From the NCBI GenBank assembly GCA_030372335.1, contig JAUDCW010000011.1: DNA of 64,000 nt, one strand, 5' to 3'. How positions within the stretch are numbered: position 1 is the first letter of the stretch; each line of letters begins with the position of its first letter. Below the pieces are notes generated by a model. That model had not been told where the DNA came from, searched no databases, and saw only the letters and a program-made list of their open reading frames with translations. This document shows positions 52,403 through 61,182 of the stretch, one piece after another. The stretch comes from JALCOL01 sp022649665. Its GTDB lineage: Bacteria; Bacillota; Bacilli; Lactobacillales; Enterococcaceae. Both the position numbers and the translations under genes were made by a program.

Positions 52403-53434
52403 TTGTTGACTACTGAAGATTTTGATTTTGAGTTGCCGCAGGAATTGATCGCGCAGACTCCGCTGAAAGACCGTTCTTCTTCACGTCTTTTGGTTTTAGA
52501 TCATAAAACCGGTTCGATCGAAGATAAGCATTTTACTGATATTATCGATGAATTGAATCCGGGAGATGCGCTCGTAATGAATGATACGCGCGTTTTGCCC
52601 GCCCGACTATACGGCGTCAAGCCGGATACCGGCGGACATCTGGAAGTGCTGCTGCTCCACGATGAAGCAGGCGACACTTGGGAAACATTGGTCAAACCTG
52701 CCAAGCGCGCGAAAGTCGGGACCGAGATCGTTTTCGGCGACGGGCGTTTGAAAGGGAAAGTGACTGAAGAGCTGGAACACGGCGGGCGGATGGTCGAGTT
52801 CTCCTATGATGGGATTTTTTTAGAGATTTTGGAAAGCTTAGGCGAAATGCCGCTGCCGCCTTATATCAAAGAACATTTGGAAGACCCTGAGCGTTATCAG
52901 ACCGTATATGCCAAAGAAAACGGCTCGGCGGCGGCTCCGACGGCTGGACTTCATTTTACGCCGGAACTTTTGCAGAAAATCGCAGACAAAGGGGTTCATT
53001 TGGTGTATTTGACACTCCACGTTGGCCTGGGAACTTTCCGGCCGGTCGATGTCAGCGAGATCGAAAAGCATAAGATGCACAGCGAATTTTACCGATTGAC
53101 ACCGGAAGCGGCAGCAAAATTGAATGCAGTCCGCAAAGGTGGCGGGCGTATCGTGGCCGTCGGAACAACTTCGATCCGGACGCTTGAAACGATCGGCACA
53201 AAATTCGATGGCGAGATCAAAGCTGACAGCGGCTGGACAGATATTTTCATCCGCCCCGGCTATCAGTGGAAAGTCGTCGATGCATTTTCAACGAACTTTC
53301 ATTTGCCGAAGTCGACGCTGGTGATGCTGGTTTCAGCATTTGCCGGCCGCGAGCTGGTGCTTAAAGCGTATGATCACGCGATCAAAGAAAAATACCGCTT
53401 CTTCAGCTTTGGCGACGCAATGTTCGTCAAATAA
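52403..53434 (+). CDS. queA: S-adenosylmethionine:tRNA ribosyltransferase-isomerase QueA
   Basis: A 343-residue enzyme of standard length. It moves the ribosyl part of SAM onto 7-aminomethyl-7-deazaguanine in tRNA, giving epoxyqueuosine. Family motifs are MNDTRVLPARLYG, AAPTAGLHFT, HVGLGTFRPV and GYQWKVVDAFSTNFHLPKST. It starts with TTG TTG; no strong ribosome site is visible, so the exact start is unsure. QueH, which finishes queuosine, is encoded about 1.2 kb downstream. Confidence 0.95.
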   Translation: MLTTEDFDFELPQELIAQTPLKDRSSSRLLVLDHKTGSIEDKHFTDIIDELNPGDALVMNDTRVLPARLYGVKPDTGGHLEVLLLHDEAGDTWETLVKPAKRAKVGTEIVFGDGRLKGKVTEELEHGGRMVEFSYDGIFLEILESLGEMPLPPYIKEHLEDPERYQTVYAKENGSAAAPTAGLHFTPELLQKIADKGVHLVYLTLHVGLGTFRPVDVSEIEKHKMHSEFYRLTPEAAAKLNAVRKGGGRIVAVGTTSIRTLETIGTKFDGEIKADSGWTDIFIRPGYQWKVVDAFSTNFHLPKSTLVMLVSAFAGRELVLKAYDHAIKEKYRFFSFGDAMFVK

Positions 53435-53452
53435 AAAAGGGGGAAACAACAT

Positions 53453-54313
53453 TTGAAAGATCAAAAGACAAAAGACTGGATTTTGCGCTTTGTCAAAGGA
53501 ATGTTCATCGGCTCCGGCTTTATTTTGCCGGGAGTCAGCGGCGGCGCTTTAGCGGCCGTGTTCGGGATCTATGAACGAATCATTTCTTTTTTGGCGCATC
53601 TTACCAAAAATTTCAAAGAAAATGTGCTTTTTTTTATCCCGGTCGGTCTCGGCGGCGTGACTGGTGTGTTTTTGCTCTCCTTCGTCGTCAGCTTTTTGCT
53701 GGGGACTTATGAAACGCCGATCCTCTGGTTTTTTGTCGGCTGCATCATCGGGACGGTCCCTTCTTTATGGAAAGAAGCCGGCAAAAAAGGCCGCAACAAT
53801 ACGGACGTGATCGTGATGATCATTACGTTTATCGTCGGCTTGATCTTCTTAGCATTCGGCGAAAAATTATTTCACGGAGCAGTGGATCAAAACTTCTTTA
53901 CCTGGATGATCGCGGGCTTTTTGATCGGCCTCGGAATGATCGTGCCCGGCCTCAGTCCTTCCAACTTTTTGGTCTATATGGGAATGTATAAAGCAATGGC
54001 GGACGGCTTCAAAGACGGCAACTTGGGTGTGATCGTGCCGCTGGCGATCGGTGGTTTGGTCTGCGTTTTAGGATTATCCAAGGTGATGGATTTCATTTTC
54101 CAAAAATCATATGCGAAATTGTTCCACTTTATTTTAGGGATCGTCTTTGCTTCGACGATCATGATCGTGCCGAAAGACTATTCGGGCTTTGGTATCGGCG
54201 GCTACTTAGCTTGTGTCCTTTTGACGATCGGCGGCGCTTTGCTCGGCTGGTGGATGAGCAATCTCGAAGAAAAATATCTGCCCGATGAGGAAAAAGAAGA
54301 AGAAGTATATTAA
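53453..54313 (+). CDS. DUF368 membrane protein (PopT-type polyprenyl-phosphate translocase)
   Basis: A 286-residue membrane protein with about nine helices and two similar motifs, GFILPGVSGGALAAVFGIYE and GMIVPGLSPSNFLVYMGMY, one in each half. This family was recently shown to recycle undecaprenyl phosphate across the membrane (PopT), used for wall and polymer synthesis. TTG start follows AAAGGGGGAAAC. It is 18 bases behind queA and probably in the same operon, without an obvious link in function. Confidence 0.88.
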   Translation: MKDQKTKDWILRFVKGMFIGSGFILPGVSGGALAAVFGIYERIISFLAHLTKNFKENVLFFIPVGLGGVTGVFLLSFVVSFLLGTYETPILWFFVGCIIGTVPSLWKEAGKKGRNNTDVIVMIITFIVGLIFLAFGEKLFHGAVDQNFFTWMIAGFLIGLGMIVPGLSPSNFLVYMGMYKAMADGFKDGNLGVIVPLAIGGLVCVLGLSKVMDFIFQKSYAKLFHFILGIVFASTIMIVPKDYSGFGIGGYLACVLLTIGGALLGWWMSNLEEKYLPDEEKEEEVY

Positions 54314-54315
54314 TG

Positions 54316-54352
54316 AAAAAGAGGCCGTGACAATTTTGTCACAGCCTCTTCG
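54316..54352. terminator. Intrinsic terminator
   Basis: AAGAGGCCGTGAC and GTCACAGCCTCTT with a 6-base loop, between convergent DUF368 and the small minus-strand gene. Weak T run on the plus side; on the minus strand it ends in TTTTTC. Confidence 0.75.
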
Positions 54353-54365
54353 TCTATCGGATGCT

Positions 54366-54512
54366 TTATTTTACGGCTTCGGTGGCTTTGATATAGTCGA
54401 GCACTTTTGCGGCAGTTGCGCGAATCTGCGGATTTTTGTCGCCGACTAATTCAGTATAAGCAACCAATTCTTCAGCAAGTTTGATTGCTTCTTCTTGTGT
54501 GATATTTGCCAT
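54366..54512 (-). CDS. Small protein of 48 residues
   Basis: A short frame on the minus strand, MANITQEEAIKLAEELVAYT, continuing with DKNPQIRATAAKVLDYIKA and ending in VK. It has a good ribosome site (GAGGG, 7 bases before ATG), helix-forming composition and no transmembrane segment. Length alone would keep it out of most annotations. Its regular helical pattern and ribosome site suggest it is real. It shares the intergenic region with queH, whose start lies 108 bases away on the other strand. Function unknown. Confidence 0.65.
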   Translation of the reverse strand: MANITQEEAIKLAEELVAYTELVGDKNPQIRATAAKVLDYIKATEAVK

Positions 54513-54619
54513 CAGGATCCCTCGCTTTCCGGTTCTACTGCTTCATATTATGGCACAATTTTGAAAGTTTTCAAAGAGAAAGACCGTTTCAAAGCTTCAA
54601 TAGAAAGGAAAAAATTTCA

Positions 54620-55381
54620 ATGATCGATTTGAAAAAAAGACAATGGATCAATTCGCTGGAAATCTTGGACAAGATGCAAAAGCAAAAGATCAATTATGAT
54701 AAAGTACTGCAGAAAATGAAAGCGGACTGGCAGACAAAAAACGCGCAGCCGCGGGTTCTGCTGCACAGCTGCTGCGCACCGTGCAGTACATATACCCTGA
54801 AAAATTTGAGCGAAGCGGCCCAGGTGACCGTGCTTTACGCCAACCCGAATATCCATCCGGCAAATGAATACCGCCGGCGTTTGGAAGAACAGAAAAGATT
54901 CATCACGGCATTCAATCAGCGAAATGCGCAGACGATCGGCGTGATCGAAACAGGTTATGAACCGGAAAAGTTTGTGCGAATGGTGCGAGAAGCCGGCCTC
55001 GAAAATGAACCGGAAGAAGGCAAACGCTGCACGGTATGCTTTCAATTGCGCTTGACGCTGGCCGCGCAGCAAGCGGTGTGCGGCGGATATGATTATTTTG
55101 CCAGTACGCTCACGATCTCGCCGATGAAAGATGCGGAGCTGATCAACCAGCTCGGTCTGAAGCTCCAAGAACGATACGGCGTTTTGTATCTGCCGAGCGA
55201 TTTTAAAAAAGGCGGCGGCTACCAGCAGTCGATCCAACTCTCGAAAGAATATGGGATCTACCGCCAGCACTATTGCGGCTGCCTGTTTGCCGCTCGTCAG
55301 CAGGGGATCGATCTGAAGACGGTCAATCAAGAAGCAAAACATTATTTGGACCAACTGGACAGTCAAAATGCGTCTTCGTGA
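54620..55381 (+). CDS. queH: Epoxyqueuosine reductase QueH
   Basis: A 253-residue iron-sulfur protein that reduces epoxyqueuosine to queuosine in tRNA; it is the non-cobalamin alternative to QueG. Cysteine motifs are LLHSCCAPCST near the N-terminus, GKRCTVCFQLRL in the middle and YCGCLFA near the end. ATG 54620 follows GAAAGGAAA and begins MIDLKKRQW; an in-frame extension upstream overlaps the promoter region of the small minus-strand gene. Confidence 0.93.
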   Translation: MIDLKKRQWINSLEILDKMQKQKINYDKVLQKMKADWQTKNAQPRVLLHSCCAPCSTYTLKNLSEAAQVTVLYANPNIHPANEYRRRLEEQKRFITAFNQRNAQTIGVIETGYEPEKFVRMVREAGLENEPEEGKRCTVCFQLRLTLAAQQAVCGGYDYFASTLTISPMKDAELINQLGLKLQERYGVLYLPSDFKKGGGYQQSIQLSKEYGIYRQHYCGCLFAARQQGIDLKTVNQEAKHYLDQLDSQNASS

Positions 55382-55464
55382 AACCGTTTCGTTTTACTTT
55401 ACCCGCACTAGAATTTATACTGGGTATGATGCAAGTCATCCAAAAATGTAAGGAGGATCAATTC

Positions 55465-55677
55465 ATGAAATTAAGTGCAAGAAATCAATTCAAAGGGAAA
55501 GTTACTAATATCGAAGACGGTGCAGTCAATGGAATCGTAACGATCGAAACTGAAGGCGGCGACGTATTCGTTTCCACGATCTCGATGGATTCGATCAAAT
55601 CGCTCGGCTTGAAAGTCGGTAAAGAAGCATACGCGATCGTAAAAGCAACCAACGTAATGGTCGGCGTTGACGAATAA
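55465..55677 (+). CDS. Molbindin-like TOBE domain protein
   Basis: A 70-residue protein made of one Mop/TOBE domain: KLSARNQFKGKVTNIEDGAV, TIETEGGDVFVSTI and YAIVKATNVMVGVDE. Molbindins bind molybdate or tungstate as hexamers. AAGGAGG lies 7 bases before ATG; the longer frame upstream overlaps queH. No molybdate transport or cofactor genes are in the window, so its partner is elsewhere or the protein has another oxyanion or role. Confidence 0.88.
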   Translation: MKLSARNQFKGKVTNIEDGAVNGIVTIETEGGDVFVSTISMDSIKSLGLKVGKEAYAIVKATNVMVGVDE

Positions 55678-55689
55678 TAGTTTTATTTG

Positions 55690-55720
55690 AACCGGTTCCT
55701 TTTTGGGGATCGGTTTTTTG
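55690..55720 (+). terminator. Intrinsic terminator
   Basis: AACCGGTTCC and GGGGATCGGTT, imperfect, then T6. Confidence 0.75.
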
Positions 55721-55772
55721 TACTTAACAAATTGTGCAGCGATGTAGCGATGAAAGAAGAGAGGGAAAGAAG

Positions 55773-56687
55773 ATGAAACAAGTAAATTTTGGACCAAATG
55801 AGACCAGCGTTTCAAGTGTTATTTTAGGCTGTATGCGAATCACTAAGGCTAAGGACCCGGTGGCGGTCATCACGACCGCGGTGGAAAATGGGATCAATTT
55901 TTTTGATCATGCGGATATTTATAGTCAAGGAGAATGTGAGAAGATTTTTGCCTCAGCGTTGGCGAAAACTGCTTATCATCGAGAAGATCTGTTTATCCAG
56001 TCGAAATGCGGGATCGTACCAGGGAAAATGTATGATTTTTCCAAAGAACATATCATCAAATCGGTAGAAGGCAGCCTGAAACGCCTGCAAGTGGATTATT
56101 TAGATGCGCTGCTTTTGCATCGCCCGGATACACTAATGGATCCGGCAGAGGTGGCAGAGGCTTTTGATCGATTGGCCGCGGACGGCAAAGTCAAATATTT
56201 TGGAGTCAGCAATCAAAATCCCCATCAGATCGAACTGCTGAAAAAATATGTCAAACAGCCGCTGCTCGCCAATCAATTACAGTTTGGGATCATGCACACG
56301 GGAATGATCGATCAAGGGATCCACGTCAACATGACTGACGAGCGCAGTATCGACCATGATGGCGGCATTTTGGAGTATTCACGGCTGCACGATATGACGA
56401 TCCAAGCTTGGTCGCCGTATCAATATGGCTTTTTCAAGGGAGTCTTTATCGATAATGATAAATTCCCGGAACTGAATCTGAAGCTTGGTGAAATGGCAGA
56501 AAAATACAAAACGACACCGACAGGGATCGCGTCAGCTTGGATTTTGCGGCATCCAGCCCAAATGCAAGTGATCGCTGGAACTATGACTCCTCACCGAATC
56601 GAAGAGATCGCCAAAGCCAGCGAGATCGTCTTGAGCCGCGAAGACTGGTACAGCATCTATTTAGCAGCTGGTAATGATTTGCCATAA
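55773..56687 (+). CDS. Aldo/keto reductase (YdhF-like)
   Basis: A 304-residue enzyme of the NADPH-dependent aldo/keto reductase fold. The catalytic set is seen: Asp-Tyr in FFDHADIYSQGECE (D about 47, Tyr about 52), Lys in FIQSKCG and a His in LLLHRPD. The cofactor end carries VIAGTMTPHRIEEI. The substrate is unknown. ATG follows GAGAGGGAAAG. It stands alone between two terminators. Confidence 0.92.
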   Translation: MKQVNFGPNETSVSSVILGCMRITKAKDPVAVITTAVENGINFFDHADIYSQGECEKIFASALAKTAYHREDLFIQSKCGIVPGKMYDFSKEHIIKSVEGSLKRLQVDYLDALLLHRPDTLMDPAEVAEAFDRLAADGKVKYFGVSNQNPHQIELLKKYVKQPLLANQLQFGIMHTGMIDQGIHVNMTDERSIDHDGGILEYSRLHDMTIQAWSPYQYGFFKGVFIDNDKFPELNLKLGEMAEKYKTTPTGIASAWILRHPAQMQVIAGTMTPHRIEEIAKASEIVLSREDWYSIYLAAGNDLP

Positions 56688-56714
56688 ATGCCAGCAGACT
56701 GAACGACAACGATT

Positions 56715-56757
56715 TAAAAAAGCGATCTTCCGGCGAGAGTCGAAAGATCGTTTTTTT
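56715..56757 (+). terminator. Intrinsic terminator
   Basis: AAAAAAGCGATCTT and AAGATCGTTTTTTT, loop of about 13 bases. Confidence 0.88.
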
Positions 56758-56814
56758 AAGACGGACAATAATCAGCGGACTTTTTATTATACGCAAAAAA
56801 GTGCTCAGTCTCGT

Positions 56815-57372
56815 TCAAACAAAGTCGAAGAAGACGAATTGGTCGAGGATCGCGACCAGTTTCTCCGGCGTTTCTTTCTGCCCTGAGTTGACCCAGTGCT
56901 GGAGAGTGCCGAAGATCGCATTGCTCAAAAATGCCAGTAAATATTCTTTTTCGACATCATTCAGATCGGGAAGGCCCTTTAGATGCGGCAGGATATTTTG
57001 GCGGGCGTTGTCTGTTACCAGCTGTTTTATTTGATTTTGGATGGTGGCGGAACCGTGATCTGAAAGGAGCAGTGCCAGCACATTGTCTTCTGCCGTCATT
57101 AACCGCAAGATCTCGAGCATGACGGCTTTTCTGCCGCGCGGAGCAACTTCTTTCATGATTCTCATTCCGCGGGCCATGATCTCCAGCTGATATTTTTCAA
57201 CAAAATCATATTTATCCGTATAATGGAGATAAAAGCCGCTGCGGCTGATTTCAGCAGTCTCGCAAATATTTTTGACCGTGATCTCGTCAAAATTCTTTTT
57301 TATCAATAAACTCGCCATAGCCGCATTGATCCGCTGTTTGGTGCGGTGATACCGCAAATCTTTTTCTTTCAT
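56815..57372 (-). CDS. TetR-family transcriptional regulator
   Basis: A 185-residue regulator of the TetR fold. The N-terminal helix-turn-helix is ITVKNICETAEISRSGFYLH (about residues 33-52), followed by YTDKYDFVEKYQ and a helical C-terminal domain of the TetR_C type. ATG 57372 gives a standard N-terminus (MKEKDLRYHRTKQRI); an in-frame ATG at 57423 lacks a ribosome site. It is divergent from an ABC exporter and probably represses it via the palindrome between them. Confidence 0.85.
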   Translation of the reverse strand: MKEKDLRYHRTKQRINAAMASLLIKKNFDEITVKNICETAEISRSGFYLHYTDKYDFVEKYQLEIMARGMRIMKEVAPRGRKAVMLEILRLMTAEDNVLALLLSDHGSATIQNQIKQLVTDNARQNILPHLKGLPDLNDVEKEYLLAFLSNAIFGTLQHWVNSGQKETPEKLVAILDQFVFFDFV

Positions 57373-57486
57373 TATCAAACGCCCCGCTCTTTCATTGATA
57401 AGCAGTTTTCGCTGAATGTCCATTATGTCGCTTTTCTGCTTGTGGATCAGAACAAACCTTTTATACTTGGATTGTACAAACTATTT

Positions 57487-57497
57487 GACAGTCTGTC
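57487..57497. promoter_or_regulatory. Palindrome, likely TetR operator
   Basis: GACAG-T-CTGTC lies 26 bases before the exporter start, between divergent tetR and the ATPase gene. A good -35/-10 pair could not be fixed around it. Confidence 0.5.
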
Positions 57498-57522
57498 TAT
57501 TAAAAAATCGGGAGTGAACTCC

Positions 57523-58257
57523 ATGGAAAATAAACAAGTGATCGTAGCCGAGATGAAGCACGCGTATAAGTCGTTCGATCATCAAGCCGTATTGCAAGAC
57601 GTCGCATTAGAAGTTGCAGCCGGAACGATCTTGGGTCTGATCGGGCCCAGCGGAGCGGGAAAAACGACAGCGATCAAGTGTCTGCTTGGAATGGAAAAGC
57701 TTGATCAGGGGACGACTGAGATTTTCGGCAAATTGATGCCTGATCGCAGAATTCTTCAACGGATCGGTTATATGGGCCAAAGCGATGCGCTTTATGAAAA
57801 TTTAAGTGCCCGTGAAAACTTGACTTTTTTCGGCAAACTAATGGGAATGAAGGGCGCAGTGCTTGACGCAACGATCGAAAAGAATATGGCGCTGGTCAAA
57901 CTGACAGCGGACATCGACCGCTTAGTCCGTACATTTTCAGGTGGAATGAAGCGCCGCTTGTCGCTTGCGATCACCCTCCTTTCTGATCCGGATCTGATCA
58001 TTTTGGATGAGCCGACAGTTGGGATCGATCCGCTGCTGCGTGTTGAGATCTGGAACCAGCTGCGTGCACTTGCTAAAGCCGGCAAAGCGCTGATCGTGAC
58101 GACGCATGTGATGGATGAAGCGGAAAAGTGCGATGAGATCGCGCTGATCATCGACGGCCGGATCTTTGCCCGCGGAACGCCGAGCGATCTGAAAAAACAG
58201 TTTCACGCGAAAACGATCGAAGAAGTCTTTTTGAAAGCCGAGGTGAGCGCCAAATGA
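57523..58257 (+). CDS. ABC transporter ATP-binding protein
   Basis: A 244-residue ATPase with Walker A GPSGAGKTTAIKCLLGME, signature FSGGMKRRLSLAITLL, Walker B LIILDEPTVGIDPLL and H-loop IVTTHVMDEAEKCDE. GGGAGTG precedes ATG. The final ATGA overlaps the permease gene. A drug or cell-envelope exporter is likely from the type. Confidence 0.94.
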   Translation: MENKQVIVAEMKHAYKSFDHQAVLQDVALEVAAGTILGLIGPSGAGKTTAIKCLLGMEKLDQGTTEIFGKLMPDRRILQRIGYMGQSDALYENLSARENLTFFGKLMGMKGAVLDATIEKNMALVKLTADIDRLVRTFSGGMKRRLSLAITLLSDPDLIILDEPTVGIDPLLRVEIWNQLRALAKAGKALIVTTHVMDEAEKCDEIALIIDGRIFARGTPSDLKKQFHAKTIEEVFLKAEVSAK

Positions 58258-59345
58258 TGCGATTCAATGCGATTTTAACACGGGTAGTCAAAGAACTGCT
58301 GCGCGACAAGCGGACGCTCGCCCTGATGCTTTTAGCACCGGTGCTCGTTTTGACGCTGATGTATTTTGTATTCGATACGAATTCGGAAACGCATTTGAAA
58401 ATCGGGGTCGATGGAAGTGTTCCAAGTGAGATCGTAAAGACATTTCCCGCAAAGGAAGTAAAGATCAAGCATTTCAGCGATCACAAGAAGATCAAAGAAA
58501 AAATAGCAGACCACGATCTGGATGCATTTATTACGTTAGAAGGGACGACTTTTCAAGTCTCTTATGAAAATGAAGACCCAAGCAGTACCGCAAAAGCCAA
58601 AGCACTGTTTGCGAATGTTTTGACGGCGGATAAAATGAAAGCAATGAAAGCCGTCCTCCAAAAAGCAGCGCAGGCGACTGGCCAAAAGCCGCAGATCCAA
58701 AATTTTTCCGTCACGAATCATTATATGTACGGAACGGCTGACAGTACTTTTTTCGATAAAATCTTTCCGGTTTTGATCGGCTTTTTCGTTTTCTTTTTTG
58801 TATTTTTGATTTCTGGGATCGCACTTTTGCGGGAACGGACGAGTGGTACGCTCGAACGTCTGCTTGCGACACCGGTCAAACGCAGCGAGATCGTTTTCGG
58901 TTATTTGACCGGCTACGGTATTTTTGCGGTGATCCAAACGCTGATCATTATTTTTTATTCGATCTTTATTTTAGACTTGCATGTCGAAGGCAGCCTTTTA
59001 TGGGTGATCGTTTCCAATATCATGATCGCGCTGGTCGCGCTCTCGATGGGGATTTTCGTCTCGACGTTTGCAAACTCTGAGTTTCAAATGATCCAATTTA
59101 TTCCGATCGTAGTCGTTCCGCAAATCTTTTTTGCCGGCTTGATCCCGCTGGATGCGATGAATGACTGGATCCAAAAAATCGCCTATCTATTTCCGCTCAG
59201 CTATGGCGGCAAGATCTTGACAGATGTCATGATCAAAGGTCAAGGATTCGCTGTGATCTGGCCGGGACTTGGTGTTTTGCTGTTGTTCGTTGCGGTCTTT
59301 ACGTGGCTGAACATCATCGGCATGAAGCGCTACCGGAAAGTCTGA
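58254..59345 (+). CDS. ABC-2 type transporter permease
   Basis: A 363-residue permease. One N-terminal helix (TLALMLLAPVLVLTLMYFVF), a 130-residue external domain, then five helices with GIALLRERTSGTLERLLATP, the hallmark cytosolic loop of ABC-2 exporters, between them. It overlaps the ATPase gene by 4 bases. Its stop codon directly abuts the stop of the opposite-strand GPH gene, with no space for a terminator. Confidence 0.93.
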   Translation: MMRFNAILTRVVKELLRDKRTLALMLLAPVLVLTLMYFVFDTNSETHLKIGVDGSVPSEIVKTFPAKEVKIKHFSDHKKIKEKIADHDLDAFITLEGTTFQVSYENEDPSSTAKAKALFANVLTADKMKAMKAVLQKAAQATGQKPQIQNFSVTNHYMYGTADSTFFDKIFPVLIGFFVFFFVFLISGIALLRERTSGTLERLLATPVKRSEIVFGYLTGYGIFAVIQTLIIIFYSIFILDLHVEGSLLWVIVSNIMIALVALSMGIFVSTFANSEFQMIQFIPIVVVPQIFFAGLIPLDAMNDWIQKIAYLFPLSYGGKILTDVMIKGQGFAVIWPGLGVLLLFVAVFTWLNIIGMKRYRKV

Positions 59346-60659
59346 TTATTTTTCGCCTTTCACCAGGCGCTCATCATAGAAATGGAATAACGCGATCATC
59401 AGCAAGTAGATCGCCAGCGGGATCCATGTATAGTTCCAGTGGATCATCCGCAGCGTTTCCGCATTTTGCAGATGATTGGCGCGGTAGCCGGAAAGATCGA
59501 ATAGTCCGGCGGTGATTAAGCCGCCGATGCCCAGTCCTAAATTGACGCCAAAATCGCTCGCAGAAGAAAAGACGCCTTCCGCTTGTACGCCGAGAGTGAT
59601 ACCGTAGCGGATCAAATCCGCGATCATGATCGAGATCAAGCCGACGATCATTCCTTGGCCGATGCAGTTGATCGTGATCGCAGCATAGAGGAGCGGCAAA
59701 GAATGCAGCAGACTTCCGGCCGTCAAAATGATTTGCCCGCAAAGCGCGATCCACATCCCGCTCATCATCGTACGCTTGTTGCCGTAGCGGTTGGCGATCC
59801 GGATGATCAACAGGACGCCGATCAGCGAAGAAAAAGTAAAAATATTGGCGCGGGCAACGAGGTTCTGATCATGAAAGACGTATTTAAAATAGTAGACGGT
59901 TGTCTGGTTTTTGATCGCAGTAACAAGCCAAAAAAGGAAAATGATCACAGAAAACAACAGCCAAGGTTTGTTCGCAAACGCTGCCTTGAAAATCTTGCGG
60001 AACGGCTGATGCGCGATCGCGGGCTGTGTGAAACGTTCCTTGATATGGAAAAAAGTGTTCAAGATCAAAACAAGCGAGATGAGTCCAAAAAGAATGATCG
60101 TCCATAAAAAGCCGCGCTGTTCATTGCCCTTCCCAAAAAATTGGACGAGCGGCAAAGTAGCGACCGCGACGAAAATCTGGACGGAACTGCCGAAAAATTG
60201 ACGGATCACGCCCAAAAGCGTCAGCTCCCGATCATTATCGGACAAAGTCGGCAAGACAGAGGTGACCGGCAGATTCACTGTGGAATAAAAGAACCCGAGA
60301 CTCAAATATGTCGCATACGCCCAAACAAGCTTGCCGCCAGCCGAAAAGTTAGGGGTGACGAAAGTCAGCACTGCGGCGACGACATAAGGAAAAGCGAACC
60401 ACAGAAAAAACGGTCGGCTTTTGCCGTAGCGCGAGTGTGTGCGGTCAATCATCATGCCGACCAATGGACTTTCGATCACATCCGCTACCCGGGCGATCAG
60501 AAACAAAAGCGCCGCCTGCGCTGGTTTTAAACCGAAAATATCAGTGTAGAAAAACAATAAGTACGTCGTCATCATTTGGAAGACCAGATTATCTGCCGCA
60601 TCGCTCAGTCCGTAGCTGATCCGCTCTTTCCAAGATGTTCGCCACTTTGTTTTATTCAC
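59346..60659 (-). CDS. GPH-family glycoside/pentoside/hexuronide:cation symporter
   Basis: A protein of about 437 residues with twelve helices of the MelB-like GPH family. Family parts: ISYGLSDAADNLVFQMMTTY at the N-terminus and VGMMIDRTHSRYGKSRPFFL in the loop after helix 2. There is no IIA-like regulatory domain at the end, unlike LacS. The substrate is probably a glycoside, but no glycosidase is beside it. GTG 60659 follows GTGAGG; TTG 60680 is in frame too. Convergent, zero-gap arrangement with the ABC permease. Confidence 0.88.
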   Translation of the reverse strand: MNKTKWRTSWKERISYGLSDAADNLVFQMMTTYLLFFYTDIFGLKPAQAALLFLIARVADVIESPLVGMMIDRTHSRYGKSRPFFLWFAFPYVVAAVLTFVTPNFSAGGKLVWAYATYLSLGFFYSTVNLPVTSVLPTLSDNDRELTLLGVIRQFFGSSVQIFVAVATLPLVQFFGKGNEQRGFLWTIILFGLISLVLILNTFFHIKERFTQPAIAHQPFRKIFKAAFANKPWLLFSVIIFLFWLVTAIKNQTTVYYFKYVFHDQNLVARANIFTFSSLIGVLLIIRIANRYGNKRTMMSGMWIALCGQIILTAGSLLHSLPLLYAAITINCIGQGMIVGLISIMIADLIRYGITLGVQAEGVFSSASDFGVNLGLGIGGLITAGLFDLSGYRANHLQNAETLRMIHWNYTWIPLAIYLLMIALFHFYDERLVKGEK

Positions 60660-60745
60660 GACAACCTCACCGCTTTCCAATCGATTTTCTCAAGTATAAT
60701 TCTGCGATTGAAAAAATTGAATCATTTACCCTTTTGAAAAGAAAG

Positions 60746-60776
60746 GGGCCTGTGACATAGGCGATGCCACAGACCC
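60746..60776 (-). terminator. Hairpin, probable minus-strand terminator
   Basis: GGGCCTGTGACAT and ATGCCACAGACCC form a stem with a 5-base loop. The T-rich side is on the minus strand (CCCCTTTCTTTTC). It would separate the small genes at 61 kb from the GPH symporter. Between here and 60892 I see only traces of a possible secreted-peptide remnant on the minus strand. Confidence 0.55.
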
Positions 60777-60892
60777 GATATCCAAACAAACGATATTCCG
60801 ATGTAAATTTCTTGACCTTGGGTGGTCGTTCCGGAGATTGTTGGTGCAACTATACTACTGATGATTAGAGCTACAAAAAATACACAGCTTTT

Positions 60893-61099
60893 TTATTTTT
60901 TCTCACCTTTTCCTTCTTTAACAACATACTTGTTAAAGAGAACCCAGTTAAAAATCAATCCTACAGCTAAAAGAGCTGAAGAGACCACAAATAATGTAAT
61001 TCCTCCTTCCATCAAATATTTTTTGATTGTTATTCCAATTAAAAATAGTAATAATATAAGAAAAAATAAGTTTACAACAATGATTCCAATTTTTTTCAT
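60893..61099 (-). CDS. Small membrane protein
   Basis: A 68-residue protein with two hydrophobic helices (IIVVNLFFLILLLFLIGITI and LFVVSSALLAVGLIF) and a basic tail (KEGKGEKK). GAGGGGG lies 12 bases before ATG, a little far. It is AT-rich compared with the core genes. It follows the broken secreted-protein gene on the same strand, so it may be an immunity or holin-like partner; this is a guess from context. Confidence 0.5.
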   Translation of the reverse strand: MKKIGIIVVNLFFLILLLFLIGITIKKYLMEGGITLFVVSSALLAVGLIFNWVLFNKYVVKEGKGEKK

Positions 61100-61182
61100 A
61101 ACCAAAGATACCCCCTCATAGAAATAGTCTATTGATAAAGCTACAAAAAGAGTCTTGAGCAAAAAATAGTATTCAGAACTTT

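Noticed and set aside
60822..61121. A 99-codon plus-strand frame opposite the small membrane protein
   Set aside because: It is rich in Lys, Asn, Ile and Thr and mirrors the minus-strand hydrophobic gene; no ribosome site was found.
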